From Medicago truncatula (taxonomy: Eukaryota > Streptophyta > Magnoliopsida > Fabales > Fabaceae): a DNA stretch of 64,000 nucleotides. The first letter of the stretch is position 1. Each line of letters starts with the position of its first letter. The position numbers were made by a program, and so were the translations under genes. This document shows positions 48,239-62,300 of this stretch, in pieces. The notes under the pieces were generated by a model, which ran no database searches, was not told where the DNA came from, and saw nothing but the letters and a program-made list of their open reading frames with translations. The stretch is taken from the NCBI RefSeq assembly GCF_003473485.1, contig NC_053042.1:11490501-11554500 (forward strand), in the 5' to 3' direction.

Positions 48239-49409
48239 AATTTTACCAACAAAGTAAAACTGAGTTTCTTTAAATGATACTATCTATATTCTCAAGAGTA
48301 TTACAAACACACTTACATAATTCTCAAACTAAAGAATATGTTTTAAGAAAGTTTTTTTTGTTTAAAGAAAGAATTATGTTCAACAAAGATTTTTTTTCCT
48401 GCTTCCTCTTATCATCTTATCTTTTAATTTCTTGTCCATTGGACGACATTATGTTCAACCTCATTCATTGGACCCCTCCCTTAAGAGGGCTTTTCTTCTG
48501 CAGGATTCTTCCTTAATTTGGGTAGTTCCAATGTATCATATTTTGCTTTGTGGAATCATGTTTTCAAGAAATCAAGATACAAATCTTGTTGCAGATGCCT
48601 TGAACAAGTTTTAGAACGTTCAATCTTGATTATGTTCCTTCCTTTTGCATATATGTGTTTGATGCTGACTTGCTGTTCTTGTTATGCAGGGTTGATTACA
48701 CGAATCAAATGTTATATTATCTAATCATAAATCATATAACTCAACCTGGAATTACAATTCTGTAAGGTGACAGTTAGAAAAACTTGTTTAACATTTTTTT
48801 TCACTATGACATTGACCTCCAAAAACCAAACTATAGCAGAAGCAATAAGAAGCAGTAAACGCAAGTTGATTCAAGATAAGTTGCTCCTGTCCCAGATATT
48901 GACTTGATAATTTAATTCTAAGTATTAGTGTAATTCAAATAATCACTCAAAAAATAGTATATTTTCTATTAGTACGCATTCAGAGTGTCAGTTCTTTTTA
49001 TTGCGCAAACGCATATAAATTATTACCATTGTTTTTTTTGTGAAATTAGTTAGATTTTGATTAAAATTATACGTATAAATATTTTTAATTTCAAATTGTA
49101 ACCCCTAAGATCAACCTTTATATTCTATTTTTTTCTAGGAATATATTGGATAATTTCAAAATAGTTCACATACCTATTTACAAATTATAATGAATTCAAC
49201 GACCTCTTTATATGATATATCATGCCAAAGTTGATTAATAATGGTAGCTTATATTTAAATTTTAAGATTTTTTTGTTTTAAAATGACTTACAAAGGTCCC
49301 TAAAAAAAATGACTTACAAAGGGACACGGTGACCATATCCCAACAAATCATGGAATCATAGTACTGAATCATTTATGTTTCCACGATGTTAGAAAAATCC
49401 TAATTATTA
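48239..49409. other. RLP upstream region and UGT downstream region
   Basis: No gene supported. A frame at about 48520-48614 ending NQDTNLVADALNKF faintly recalls the RNase H end of plant LINEs (VADALAK), but it is too short to call. The rest is AT-rich. Confidence 0.35.
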
Positions 49410-50846
49410 TTATTGTGCAATCATTTTGATTTTCTTAATGTCTTCCAAAAATTCATCAAGATTCCGATCAGAGGATCCACCAATGGCCACTGCTTCCTCA
49501 GCCTTTTTCTTCCACTTTATTGCATTTTTCTTCAAATCCTCAGCTTTTTCCCCTATTGTTGCTTCTAATAAGCACTTTTTCACCTCATCTCTTGTTACAA
49601 ATTTATTTTCAATCATACCATAACCCAATCTAATCCCTACACCAAAAACATCTACCAAAAACTTTGCATTTGTGACTTGATCACCCCATGCTGGAAATGT
49701 CAACATTGGAACACCTAAACTAAGTGCCTCTATTGAAGAATTCCAACCACAATGTGTTATGAAACATACCAATGAAGGATGAGCCAATACTTCTTCTTGT
49801 GGACTCCATTTCACAACTTTTCCTCTCTCATTTGTTTCCTCTAAGAACCCATTTGGCAAAACATGTTCTTTTAGCCCTACTTCCTTAGGAGGTGGTTTTA
49901 GTACCCACAAAAATGATACTTGAGAATCTAATAACCCATATGCTATTTCATTCACTTGTTCTTGTGGAAGGTACACAATAGTCCCAAAAGAAATATAAAC
50001 CACAGAATCTTTTGGCTTTGTGTTTAGCCACTCTATAATATTACAATCATCACTCTTAACAAAATCTCCACGAATATTACTTGCACCTTTAATATTTGGA
50101 TTTTTAAACAATGGACCAATAGGTCTTATGTGGATGGATTTTTTTGTAATATAGTCAATGAAATCATGTTCTAGTTCTTCATAGGTTTCTACTAAAACAC
50201 AAAACACTTTAGATAAATTCTTAAACTGTTCTAAGATGAGTGTCCCTAGAAATGGATATGGACTAAAAGGATGAAGAAAATCTGGGATTTCATTGTATTT
50301 AAGGACTTGAAAAGGTAATTGAACATCAATATAAGGTTCTTTTTCCAAAGGAAAATGTACCAGTTTGTTGAAATAGTTATAGTAAGCAGCAAAAACTGCA
50401 GTGGATTGAACCCATAATAAAACAGAAGGAATACCATGTTCATGAGCTACATCACAAACCCAAGGAACAAAAGGATTGTTTATGATACAAGAAATTGGTT
50501 TGTTTGACTCAACATGATTCTTGATCATTTGAGACAAAAAAGGTTTCCCAAAAAGTTTTAGTTGTTCTATGTAGCCACAAAGATTTGCCCTAATAGGATC
50601 ATCATCTTGTAAACCATCATCAAAGAACTCAAAAGTGAGAGAACCATTACCTATTGATGTGACTGATTTTTCAACGATGTTGTTAACCGTTTGTATGTCT
50701 TTGCCAGCTTTCTTTGTTGTGATGAAGATGACAGAAGCACCCTTTGCAGCAAGACACTTTGCTAATCTAAGAAGAGGGTTTATGTGTCCTTGTCCTGGAA
50801 AAGAGATAAGAAGTATATGTATATGAATGGGAGCTTCTGATTCCAT
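49410..50846 (-). CDS. UDP-glycosyltransferase, UGT84 type (group L)
   Basis: Family 1 glycosyltransferase transferring a sugar from a UDP-sugar to small acceptors in the cytosol; UGT84 members typically make glucose esters of hydroxycinnamic or related acids. A single exon of 478 residues. The N-terminal acceptor half has the catalytic His in FPGQGHINPLLRLAK (H21) and the INNPFVPWVCDVA box typical of UGT84s. The C-terminal PSPG box starts WSPQEEVLAHPSLVCFITHC and ends FPAWGDQ, with HCGWNS and terminal Q intact. Start choice: MESEAP at 50844-50846 fits family N-termini; an in-frame ATG at 50925-50927 would add 27 basic residues not expected in this family. The acceptor cannot be told from sequence alone. 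Confidence 0.9.
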   Translation of the reverse strand: MESEAPIHIHILLISFPGQGHINPLLRLAKCLAAKGASVIFITTKKAGKDIQTVNNIVEKSVTSIGNGSLTFEFFDDGLQDDDPIRANLCGYIEQLKLFGKPFLSQMIKNHVESNKPISCIINNPFVPWVCDVAHEHGIPSVLLWVQSTAVFAAYYNYFNKLVHFPLEKEPYIDVQLPFQVLKYNEIPDFLHPFSPYPFLGTLILEQFKNLSKVFCVLVETYEELEHDFIDYITKKSIHIRPIGPLFKNPNIKGASNIRGDFVKSDDCNIIEWLNTKPKDSVVYISFGTIVYLPQEQVNEIAYGLLDSQVSFLWVLKPPPKEVGLKEHVLPNGFLEETNERGKVVKWSPQEEVLAHPSLVCFITHCGWNSSIEALSLGVPMLTFPAWGDQVTNAKFLVDVFGVGIRLGYGMIENKFVTRDEVKKCLLEATIGEKAEDLKKNAIKWKKKAEEAVAIGGSSDRNLDEFLEDIKKIKMIAQ

Positions 50847-51816
50847 TTTCTTTTTCTTTGGTGGATACTTTAGACAAGACTTTAATTTAATAGTAGTTGT
50901 AGCATGGGAATATACTTTCAATTCCATTTTATGAACGATATATTAACAACATTTATTGTTGCTACTTGCTCTCATTAGAAATAGAAAGTTGTAAGCATTT
51001 TCTCAAGATAAAATTATATGTCGTTCGGTTCGGTTCGGTTCGATTTTAGATAACTAGTTCATAAAGACGATATGATTCAATTTAATGCGATTTATTTTGA
51101 ATCGATTTTTAGAAAAATGGTTATAAATGTACGATAAAATATAATATATTATAAATTAATATTATGGGAAAAAATTATTGATTATTTTTTAAACATGTAA
51201 CCTAATAAAAAAGAATAAATTAAACTAATAAATAGTATTAAAATAATTATAAACCAACAAACAATATATTTATGTAATATAATACAAACATAAAAGATTT
51301 TAAAAAAGTTTAAAATGCATGTATGTGCCTCTCAAAAAAATGTATGCACGTGGTTTGGTCCGTTTTGGATTTAGTATATAAATATGTAACAGGTTTGCCA
51401 ATAAATTATCAGTAATTGTTTGTCCTTGTCCATTTACTGCTAGGAAGACAATGAATTAATTATTTTTGACAGAGAAGGACGATGAAATTAATCATATTGG
51501 TCTTTGTCCTTTATTTATTCTTGTGGACTCTATTTTACCACATTTCTTTTCCCACTTGTTCCTCCTGCAAGAACACCTCTAGACATGTGGTAGTATTAAA
51601 TAGTGTGTTTAAATAGTGTGTTTAAAACTGAATCAACTCGATAGAAAATCATAGATCAAACGAACACCTATAGAAAACCACAAATCAAATCAAATTAACT
51701 CAAATTTAAAATTGTGAAAAATCATGTTTGGTTTAAATGTATTTGAACAAATTTAGTTTCCGGTTTTTATTTTGTCAACCGAATTAAACCGACTTATACC
51801 ATTAATTAATTAGAAT
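50847..51816. other. UGT upstream region
   Basis: Contains the UGT promoter and leader (minus strand). A GGTTCGGTTCGGTTCG repeat at about 51025-51043 and AACCGAATTAAACC-type DNA near 51776-51795 resemble decayed hAT-like MITE ends. No gene. Confidence 0.4.
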
Positions 51817-52609
51817 CAGGATCCGTTGACACCAGGTGTCAACAGATTCGTTGACACTAAATCTCAATCATTTATTTTATTTGATCAAAGGCTCATATGT
51901 TTCTATATGGTGTGTATCCTTTTTCCCAATTACATACTATTATTTTATTAAATCCTTGAGCTGTAATCGAAAACAACATTGGTGATACTCTTCTCTTTAA
52001 ACAAATTGTTATCATGTGACATGTGCCAGATTCACGATTTCTATATGGTATGCACCCTTTACCTCAATTTCTATATGGTGTGCACCCTATTTTCAATTCC
52101 AGATTTTCATAATTGAAACCAATAATTAATGTTTTAGATGAAGATGTTACTAAATGAAATTAAATAATTTGTATTATTATTATTGTGAAGGAATTCCACC
52201 ATTTGATTCAATTAAATTGTTAAATATAAGTTTTTATTAGGGTGACGAGAAACAAGAGATCTACGAAATTGGGATCAAATTAAGGAATTGGATTTGAGTA
52301 GGCAAGAAAGACGATCAAACTATGATTGCAGATTATTTGGGTAGTTTCTTTGGGATGATTCTCAACAATTCATAAAATGATTGAATTGGGAAGAGTAAAT
52401 TGAATGAGCTGTTTCGTCTACACGATGATCAATCCGTTTCCGGCGGTGAAAAACTCAGGCCTCTCTTTTGACGTGGTGGATTTCAGAAGAAAAGGGTAAA
52501 GATAGTGTAAAAAGAATGATAAAGTATCACATGACATTGTTTAATGAATCAATTGAAGCCTTTAGATTAAACTGAATCAACGGTTAGGATTTGGTGTCAA
52601 CGGATCCTG
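51817..52609. mobile_element. Non-autonomous DNA transposon, 793 bp, 17-bp inverted ends
   Basis: The left end CAGGATCCGTTGACACC and the right end GGTGTCAACGGATCCTG are perfect reverse complements. A second copy of the motif (GGTGTCAACAGATTCGTTGACAC, in two parts) lies inside the left end. No transposase frame. Both flanks contain AATTAATTA-rich DNA and I could not settle the target duplication, so the superfamily is open. Confidence 0.8.
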
Positions 52610-53351
52610 TCTCAATTAATTAATTTCTCCATTTGATCTTATCCTCTTAAGTAAAAAAAATCAACAGGTGCAGCATTTCAATCATATACAGAATGCAGTC
52701 TTTTTGGACATTAAAACCAAATTGAAATGTTTTGTTAAAAAAAATATCAAAATGAAATACGATTCATTGAAAAACAATATAGCGCCTATAAATAATTCTT
52801 GATTTAACCCAATTAAATATCTAAATAATACTACAAACATTATCTAGAATTCAAAAATCATCCAATATAACACAATTTCCTTTCTCCAGCATCATAAACA
52901 CAAGAGCCTAAATTATGAGCACATAGTTTCTGAATCTTGTTAATCCAGACAGCAAAACACTACAAAATGCTCTATAAGCCTATTCTCAATCAAGTTCCTT
53001 GCAAAGAAATGCATAATAATTCTAACTCATGCTGTTCTGTTTAACTGATTATCATTCCATCTGGTGCTCTGTTAATTCATATCCATAACTCAGAGCTCTA
53101 CAATGCTAAATTAGTTTTCTTGCAACCTTTCATATTCACAGTTTGCTTTGGTTGTACAGTGGAAGATTTCCTAAAACAATAATGCTTCAAAAGAGAGATG
53201 CGCGGAATTACTATATTAGCAGATATTCTCCAAAATGTTAACTGTTTCCCTCGAGATCAGTCACCACAAAGCTTTGAATGTAAGAACATAAGTCAAGAGA
53301 TCTTGTTAGTTAAGCAATATATTGTATCACTACCATTTACCAATATGTAAA
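52610..53351. other. CPSF73-II 3' flank
   Basis: No gene recognised on either strand. I looked here for an additional C-terminal CPSF73-II exon and found no convincing one. Confidence 0.4.
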
Positions 53352-56300
53352 CTAAACCTCGTGCTTCTTTTCGTCCAACATGAGCAAAATTTCATCTTCG
53401 TGTACAATCTTTGCCTTTTTATTATTATTATTCTCCATGACCAAAACTCCATCTGCTACTCTTTCATCTTCAACTTGAAGTTCAGGTGTTAAGTTTCTGT
53501 CTATAAGAGTAGAGTTACATGTGTCCATTGAACTGCATTTCTGAAACTTGAAATTTGGATTCAAGCAGTTTTTTGTGAAAGTGTCGGAGGCTTCTGCATT
53601 TACGTACTGAGTTGAAGAAATGGTTACGATTTCGTTGTTTGCAGGATGGGAACACGGAATCCCCAATTCAGAATCAATTCTTTCTTTTAGAGAAACCATC
53701 TTAGGCTTATCACCATGCACTAGCATAACATGCTTTGGGGAGAGAAATTTTACAAGATCCATTATCCCTTTAGAGTCAGTGTGAGCACTAAAAGCCAACT
53801 GATGAATCTGTCAATTTAAGACAAAATACAAAATTATTTGAGAAACTAAATGAGCATGACTCGATTACCTTCCACGTCCCACCAGTCTACTGTTTTTCCT
53901 TTTTTTCTTAAATAAATTGTTAGCTTATAAAAACAAAGATTACCTTCCATGTCAGTTTGTACTATACATTTTTTAACTAATTTTATATACAATTTAGAGT
54001 ACCCCTGACTAGATCTCCAACAGATCAGTGTTGCCATATAAGTCTTCTGAAGAATTTCTGTCACCAAATTAGTCCCTCAAAGATTGAAAGATATAGTATA
54101 GTCACTTGGTCCTTGTATCATCACTTTAAAGTATCCTTATGGACACAATTTGTAACAACGGCGTATTTTGAGGACCGACACGGCGACACTTCAATCTTTA
54201 ACGGACTAATCTGGTGGCAACAATATCTAAATGGCTGAAGTGGCGATGTATCTTGATCTTGGGACAATCATATTGACATTTAACTCTTAAATTTACTTTC
54301 TAACTATATGGATTTATTAGGATTCATGCATCTCAAGATTTGAAAAAAAAAATTATTTCAATAGTATTAAAATATATATCTCTTATTCCAAAAGCGCTCA
54401 AGTCTTCTATTCAATTCTGTGATAAATGGAGAACTTCAGTAAGCGGCACAAGCATTAGCTGAAATGGAGCATAAATTTTTTTAAAAACCTATTTTCACCC
54501 TGTACTCCAATGTTTAAGCAATAGAGGTTTTTGTTTTATCTATCCAACAAACAATCAACATAAGAAATATGGTTTCAGATGTATTCTTGTTCTCAAGTCA
54601 AGTCAGTTCAAACCCATTGCACCAAACTCATGAACTTAGACTAGTATAATCTGTGAAAGTAAAGAGGTATTAGTTTCCAGCTTTTTAATTTACTTATTTT
54701 GATCAGTAGGCTGATTTATTTACTCGTATATGCTGCTGCTGGTACTTATTTTCTTGATGAATTGTTTGCACAGAAGATAAATTTCCTTGTAAATAAAAGG
54801 GTAGGAGATAAAATGTACCTGGCAACGCACATCTATCTGGGTATCGGGATCTGTATCAACTTTGGTGGGCTTACCTGACGTTAATCTATGCCCTACAGTT
54901 CCAGCCATACAATACCTACAAAACCAACACGGAACTGAATTTATAAAAAAAAAAAAAAAAAAAAACTGATATGCATATATATTAAAATAATAAGATTAAT
55001 GTATACATAAAGAAAAATAATACTAGGGAAAAGACAAAAGGAATGGGGAAAGGGAACAAACCAAACCTTCATTTAGTTTTTCTCATTGGCAGCCAATAAG
55101 ATTGACACAAATGAGGCATTCACGCATATTTTTCTTAAAAATGAAAATCGTATATTGAAGAGACAAGAAAAGAAATGGGGAAAGGGAGCATCTCTATGCA
55201 CACAGTATTGACACACTGTAGAAAGATCAAGAGAGAACAAACCAAATCTTCATTGAAGTTAGTGTGACGGGCAACCAATAATATCCACAACAATGACACA
55301 TTTAAGCCCCCAAAACCCCAAATTTCCAGACTAATAAGGAAAGCCCTTGTTCTAGAAGCATCACAAAATGGTAACAACTTTTCAAGTGCCTAGTGAAGGC
55401 ATGTCCCCTATGTTGCCACAAAAACAGCAAACTATCCGTACCAAGTCATCAAGCAATCAAAATACACTTGACTACTAGGTAGCAGATTTAAAATAGTTTC
55501 ATACCCATATACTTTTATATGTGATACACCAATTGTGGAGGACATTTATCTGCATTTTGTTCATCTTCTATCTAATCGCCATAGCTACTATAAAAGTAAA
55601 AAAGGAAAGAAGTAAAGAAAAAGAATATAAATGGGCATACCCAGGCAAAGCGACAAGATTTTTTTCTGAAGGTGCCCAGTGCTTGAAAACTTCAAGTGAA
55701 AATCCACCAATTAGCATCCCAGGAGTGGCAAAGAGAACACAAGGACCAGGAGCATCTAACATAGACCTCTCAAATTTGTGAACTGCAGCATCCAAACCAG
55801 GAGAGTGAGACATAGAACATTATCAGATGATACGTTTTTACACAACAAATTATACCTCCGTTCTCGGCTATTATAGCATGCAATAAAAAAAAAAATATGA
55901 CTAGATTATATTAAGTTCTTTTCTTTATAAGTAAATTTAATTTGGAGCACAATTTTACATATACTCCAATAGAACTTAAAAGCATTTTTCTTCAATTTTT
56001 CACCTCCTGACCTGGAACATGAATATATGTTTTATTAGATTAAAGATCAGGGATTTAATGACGAAGGACTTGGACATTTTTCTCAACACTCTTCAGCTTG
56101 TTCATCAAAGTTAGAGGGCACACCACACCATCATTATATCACATATTTAAACACAAAAGAAAACATCTCCTCAAAAACTAAACCAATTTACTAAAGCTTT
56201 TTTCTTCTTTTTCAAAATATTTAAAATTGTCAGCGCCAGATATGAAAATATCTATCGTTCTGTACCAGATCTACTCAAGCATTTGTAAAAAGTGCAATAT

Positions 56301-59300
56301 AGATGACATGCCTAATGAGGTGGCCGACATACTTCCTCTCTTGTAATTTTATAGATGCCTAATGCCTAATGAAGTGATGCAATCATCCATTCAGCTTTGA
56401 CCTTCTAGGGTACTATTGACAGCTGCCAGTCAACTATCATTATTTTAGCCACAAAGTCGACTAAGTTACCCCATAACATATAAATCCTTCGCCTGCATCA
56501 CTTACTATCAATATTTCTAATCTTTCAAATTCAACGAGCCCCCAAACCCCCCTTTTGTGCTGTCTGGAAACTTGTGTTTTTCACCTTAAATCTCATAATC
56601 ATTTAGCAAAGTAATTTATTTATACCAACTAACTGTAAAGGCTGTTGAATATAAAGAACATCTCTAACCACAAGAATGCTCGAACACAAGGCTTTGTATA
56701 ACAGAATAATGGAATTGCTACATTTTTTTTGTTGTTAGAAAAATGGAATTGCATGTGAAGATGACTGGGAATTATAACATTGTTTGATCCACCAGTTCCA
56801 ACTAGTGGGAAAAATGCTTGGTGATTGTTGTTTCATGCATAGATGTGACTTCACACGTGAAATAAAATTTTGAAATTTCAGAGAACTTTATAGATAAAAA
56901 TATCACCATTCTTAAAATCAAATGCATTATGTGTGGAGTATGTGTCTTTAATCTTCTGGCTTGTCCAACCTATAAGCATCTTGTGATACGTATTAGCTTG
57001 AATAGTTAATCCTGGAAGAAAAAAAATCCATATTCAAATAGTTAGTAGAATTAATATGTAACACAAATAACAAGAAGTACACCAGTATGAAGATATACAG
57101 CTCAGAAGTCACATAAAACCAAGGCACCAAAAAATAACTTTATTGCTATGTCCGAGCCTAAATCAATGATGAAAATTAAAAATTCATAGGCGTCACATAT
57201 AACCAAGGTACATTCCGTGTTGTTAGTATCACAATAGCCCTCCACTTCTGTCTTTTATTTTTGAAAATTGAAGCAGGTTTTTTGTTACGTACTCTATTTA
57301 CAAGATTTCATATGTTGTCATTCCTTTAGCATCAGAACACAATTCAATGTCAAAAACAAGATAACCCCCTAAAGCAAAGTTTCGGTGTAGTATTTGAATG
57401 TGAAAGAGAAAAAAGCATGTGATAATATTTGGCATAAATAAGTGTATCTGTAAACCAGGGATGCTAGCTAATTCAAACCTGATGAGAAGTAGATAGGAAC
57501 CTTCAAATTCATGCGCTCCCAGTAGTCATCCAACAAAATACGTAGTTCCTACATATCATAATAACTTGGTGAATATACAACAACCTTGTGACATCTTGAT
57601 CCATGTTTTGAATTTTGATACCGAAACGGGTCACTGAACGAGAATCCTAAGTAGTTCACTTCATGGTTCATTAATCCAACCTTGGTCATAATGGATTGAA
57701 GAAAAATGTATTTTGTGCGGTTAAAATGAAAACTAAATAGAGATTAACTTCAAAAATATCATATCTCCAAACATTGAAAAAATATCAATATCATTTTTTT
57801 TTTGGTAATAATATCGATGTCTATTTTAATTTTACTTAATTAATTTAGTAACTATATTAAGATATTTGGATAAGCTTCTATAGAAGTTCTACAAAGTCTA
57901 TATTATAAAAGCACTGTTCGGTAAATCCATTTTTGATGACCTGTAAAAGGCTAATTAAAGAAAAAGGAAGGGATATTATCAACATTATAAATGATGAACT
58001 GTGGAAACAATAACTTGCCAGAAATCCAGCATAAAACATTAAGGACAGCATTAAGAAAGATCTCCCAGAAAAGATACGCACAAATGCACATCAAAAGAAG
58101 TTACACTAATCTCTCTCCCACCTACTTTTCCTCCCCCTCGTGTTGTCCCTTTGAAAGAGCGTTTAGGGATAGGAAGGGCAGAAGCTCAACATGAAATCAT
58201 TATATGCAATAATTTATTCTACAGTCATTAGCTAAAGCAAACAGAATACCTGAGCTCTTCCAAGAGCAAATGTTGGAATAAGCACCTTTCCTCCGCCAGA
58301 AACACATTTATGAACCTAAATCAATTAATTTGAAATTTAGTATCCAACATAAGAGTAATTGTAGATCAGTGTACTGGGATCAAAAGTAAATCATAAAGTA
58401 AAAGAAACACAAGCATAAAATTCAAAATGAAAAAATAAAATAAAAAACAAATTAAATTTGTAACTTGATTTTTATGCTTATTGAAGCTAACAGAGCAGTT
58501 ATGTATTCTTTCTTCCAAATTAAAACAAGGACTCGTCATTTAAGAACAAAGAAATGCTAATGATGTCAAGATATCGAACATAGAAATTAATTATAACAAA
58601 CTTCACTGAATAAAATCCTTTAGATTTAATTTAAATAAAAGCGCTATAAATCTTAAATACTGGATCCTTGAAAATATTTTGGTTTTAGTTTGATATGTTA
58701 AGACAGCATAATAGAAAAGCCACAAACAAATCTTGGCACTAGCACACAGGAGGAGTACAATAACAAAAACTATGAGCTAAATCTTGATTAAAAAACCTAA
58801 AAAATATAATAAAAATGGAGACAAATGAAAAGATGATAGCATAGGATAAGATCTTGATCCCTCCTAAAACAATACAAGGGGACTGCAGGAAAATGTATAT
58901 ACTGACATAATTAGCCAACCAAACTTCCAGACTATCCATTATATGGGCTTGTAACTAGTACCAAAATTCCTTTTCCTCATTTCTCAACTCTCTCTACAAC
59001 TACAACAAAACAAACATAAAAAAAACCTAAAACACTAGAGTCAATGGCATGTTTGGTTTCAAAGAAACATTTTATGCTTTTACTTTTTGTTTTCACTATT
59101 AATAACAAAATTGTCACATGACTCAGTTCCCTGTTTTCATAGATTTGTAGAGGAAATAGTGATTGGAAAAAGAATTGATTTCACCATTTCTACACATCTT
59201 TCAAAACAAACAACAGTGAAACTGAAAACAAGGTTAAAGTTTTGTAATCTAAATGAAAATAAAAAACGTTTTCTCGGATCAAATAAACTTGGTCCAAATA

Positions 59301-62300
59301 TTCTAATAAAGTTGTTGGACAACCCCATTAAACAGTTATAGATAACTAATAGACTTGGATAGTTACAGAGGGTAGGATACCACAGTATGTGCAAATAATA
59401 GAAGAGAGGAGAGGAGGAGGGTAAACTAGTAGTTTGGGAAAGAATTGGGGTCTTAGACAACAACAAAACAATCAAGACCCAATAGAAGAAAAGAGATGTC
59501 AGCGAAGTAAAATGAGTTTTTTCTAGGTCACAGTAGAAGCGTCCCTGGACAACGCTGCGTGGAAGTTGCACCTACAGGTTCATAATGATATCATGAGGTA
59601 CAGACACTCAAAGATCTAGAGTCTATATTGTAATCAAGGGATATTTTCCCCTATTTCTTTGTAATAACTATCATATGTCCAACAAAATGCACCAAATAGG
59701 AGCAAAATGGCAAAAATCCAGAGCACCATTCCTTCTTTACTTCGGTCAAAACATGAACTCTCTAAAATACCAAAGGTCAACTTCAAATATAACTAAGGAC
59801 AGGTCAATGGAAAGTGAGATCAACAATACTTCTACTTCAAAAATTTCTGATATAAAATAAGGTACCAAATTAAATAAACACTTCTAGTTCAGTTTCTTTG
59901 AAGCAAGTTTTGAAAATACATACGGCTTTGAGGAATTCCCTCTCTCGAGCGTATTTTGAATCACGTATCGTAGTTGCATAAGTGGATCTGAAATGAGATT
60001 TTTAGAGTCATATCAGAAGCGAGTCCAAGAAAATCCTTCTTATAACAACAAGCAGTGAGTGCAAAACAGATACTTGCATTTGAAACCATAATGAACCATT
60101 ATTAAATATTGAAGAAACACCTAAAATGCATATGAAGGTTGCTGGACCTTGTAAGTTGTAAACATAACAATGGCAATATAATTTGCAAAATTTGACACTC
60201 CTATGTTCAATTATACAAATTAGGGTAGAAAGCAAAACAAGATTAACAAATTAAGGTGGAAAATACATTTAATTGAAAAAAATGAAATTGGTTAAATAAA
60301 GTAAAATGAGGGCACAAGAAGTGATCTCATAGCCACTTGGTTATGTAGGAGTGAAAATATGGTTTGGTGATTTGAGGAAGGAACATAAAGGTTGAAGTAG
60401 TAAGGATGTCATGAGTTCAACTTGCTCTGCTAACAAAATAACAACTAACATTTCTCATTCAAAAAAAAAAAATTATACAGTCACTTCACTTGATCATTAA
60501 TGTTTTGATAGCATAGCATGTAAGGACCAACTTTCCAAAAATCTAACTAGTTAGGGGCAGACCAATGATTGGTTCATATTTCTAACAATAACATAAACAT
60601 GTAAATAAATCATCGAGATATGAACCAATACAATTAGTATACCCTATAAACAATAAACATGTAAAAGATATCATTTATAGCCTTCAATACAACGTTGAAG
60701 ATATCATTATAAGACAGATTTACACAATCAATGATGTTCTTCTTACTCAGTTATAAGAAGGTCAAGTCGTAGTCGATCAATTTGAGCCGCTCCTAGGTGT
60801 CTATCTGGTGTCATATTGTAGTCTCCTGTATAAACCATTTCTGCGTCTCCCACTTTAACATAGAACATTGCAGCTCCAATAACCTTAACAATTTAAAATA
60901 AAAATAGGCTGAATGGTCAAATAAGAGTACTAAAATAACAATTCAAGGTATAGAAAGAACAAAAACGATTCATACAAGATAGATATAACAGCAAAAGTAA
61001 CCTGAATTACAAAATATTAATGTCAAAAACATCCTCGTATAAAATTATGAGTTATCTTACAAGCAACGCTACTTCACATGGCAGGAGTAATAATGCTAAG
61101 GTTGGGCTATCAGGTATGATATATATTATTCATGTATCAGTTCAGTCTGTGACGTGGGTAGATGAAGTGAAGAGCTTCAATAGCTCAGTGGTTATGCTTA
61201 AGTTTAACTAAAAGATCAGGAATCAGACATATGATGGAACTAGATGATATGGAAATTGAGGGACAACTTTTGAGATCAAGAACAGAATTAACCATTCCAG
61301 TGTTTCACAATATTGAAGGACAACATTCATCCCAAAATTACTGTATACTCCCTCCAGACTTTATTGTAAGCAAAAGTAGGTCAAAGAAAGTTGATGTATT
61401 TGTACATCAACAATCACTAACATACAAACATTTGCCATTCCAAAAAAAAAAATTGTACATCGATTTTCTTTGACCTAGTTTTGCTTATAATTAAGGCCAG
61501 AGGGAGTGTGTGTGTGTGTGTGTTAAGTAAGAGTCGACTATCTTATCACACTGTTTTTAAATAATAATTTCTTTTCAGAGTTGTAGTCTTGTAACACTGC
61601 TGAAAGGGAACATTGGTACATCAGTTGAAATTGTCACCATGTGACTGAAAAGGAATAAGTTCACCTAATGGATTAACCTCTTGCAAATACAAGGTAAGAT
61701 GGCCTCGTATATACCCACATAATGTGTCCAACACTTACCCGAACCTTGCAGATAGGAGTTTCAGAGAACCAAGTTCTCTTCAGCAGTTATGGTATTTGCA
61801 GGTGCAAAATCAAAAGATCTCCCAACTGGACTAAATCGGGAAATAAATGTTCAGGACTAGTTTGCATTGCTATTTTTCTTCTGCTATCTAAACTATTTAA
61901 AGTTTAAACCCTAATCTTGAATGATACTCGACACGTTCAGTTAGAACTCTGAGAATCCTACCCCTTCCAGACTTTCAACAAGACTCTTTCATCGCATTCT
62001 GTTTATGTGATGTATGGTTTCTGATTTGACAATTTTTTCAGCATCTAATACTCACAAGAACTCCTATGGTGAGAAAATAACCAAAATACCAGGTGTTAAA
62101 TCTATTACTGCAAAGGAAATACGAGTTCATTGATGAAGTTCACAAGCCTTACATGTCCTGCATAATATGCACGTATCTGCAGGTCTTCATCTACTTGCAC
62201 AGTCTGCTTCAAATCTACGGCAATAACTGTTTACAGGAATCAAATCAAATTAGAACAAGTATAATCAAGATATAAAATTGAGATGCTAATGTCAGAGGTG

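Noticed and set aside
48432-48614. Possible LINE RNase H end
   Set aside because: Only a VADALNK-like tail resembles the family; no reverse transcriptase or poly-A tail nearby.
50847-50927. 27-residue N-terminal extension of the UGT
   Set aside because: The basic extension is not typical of family 1 UGTs; the inner ATG gives the expected N-terminus.
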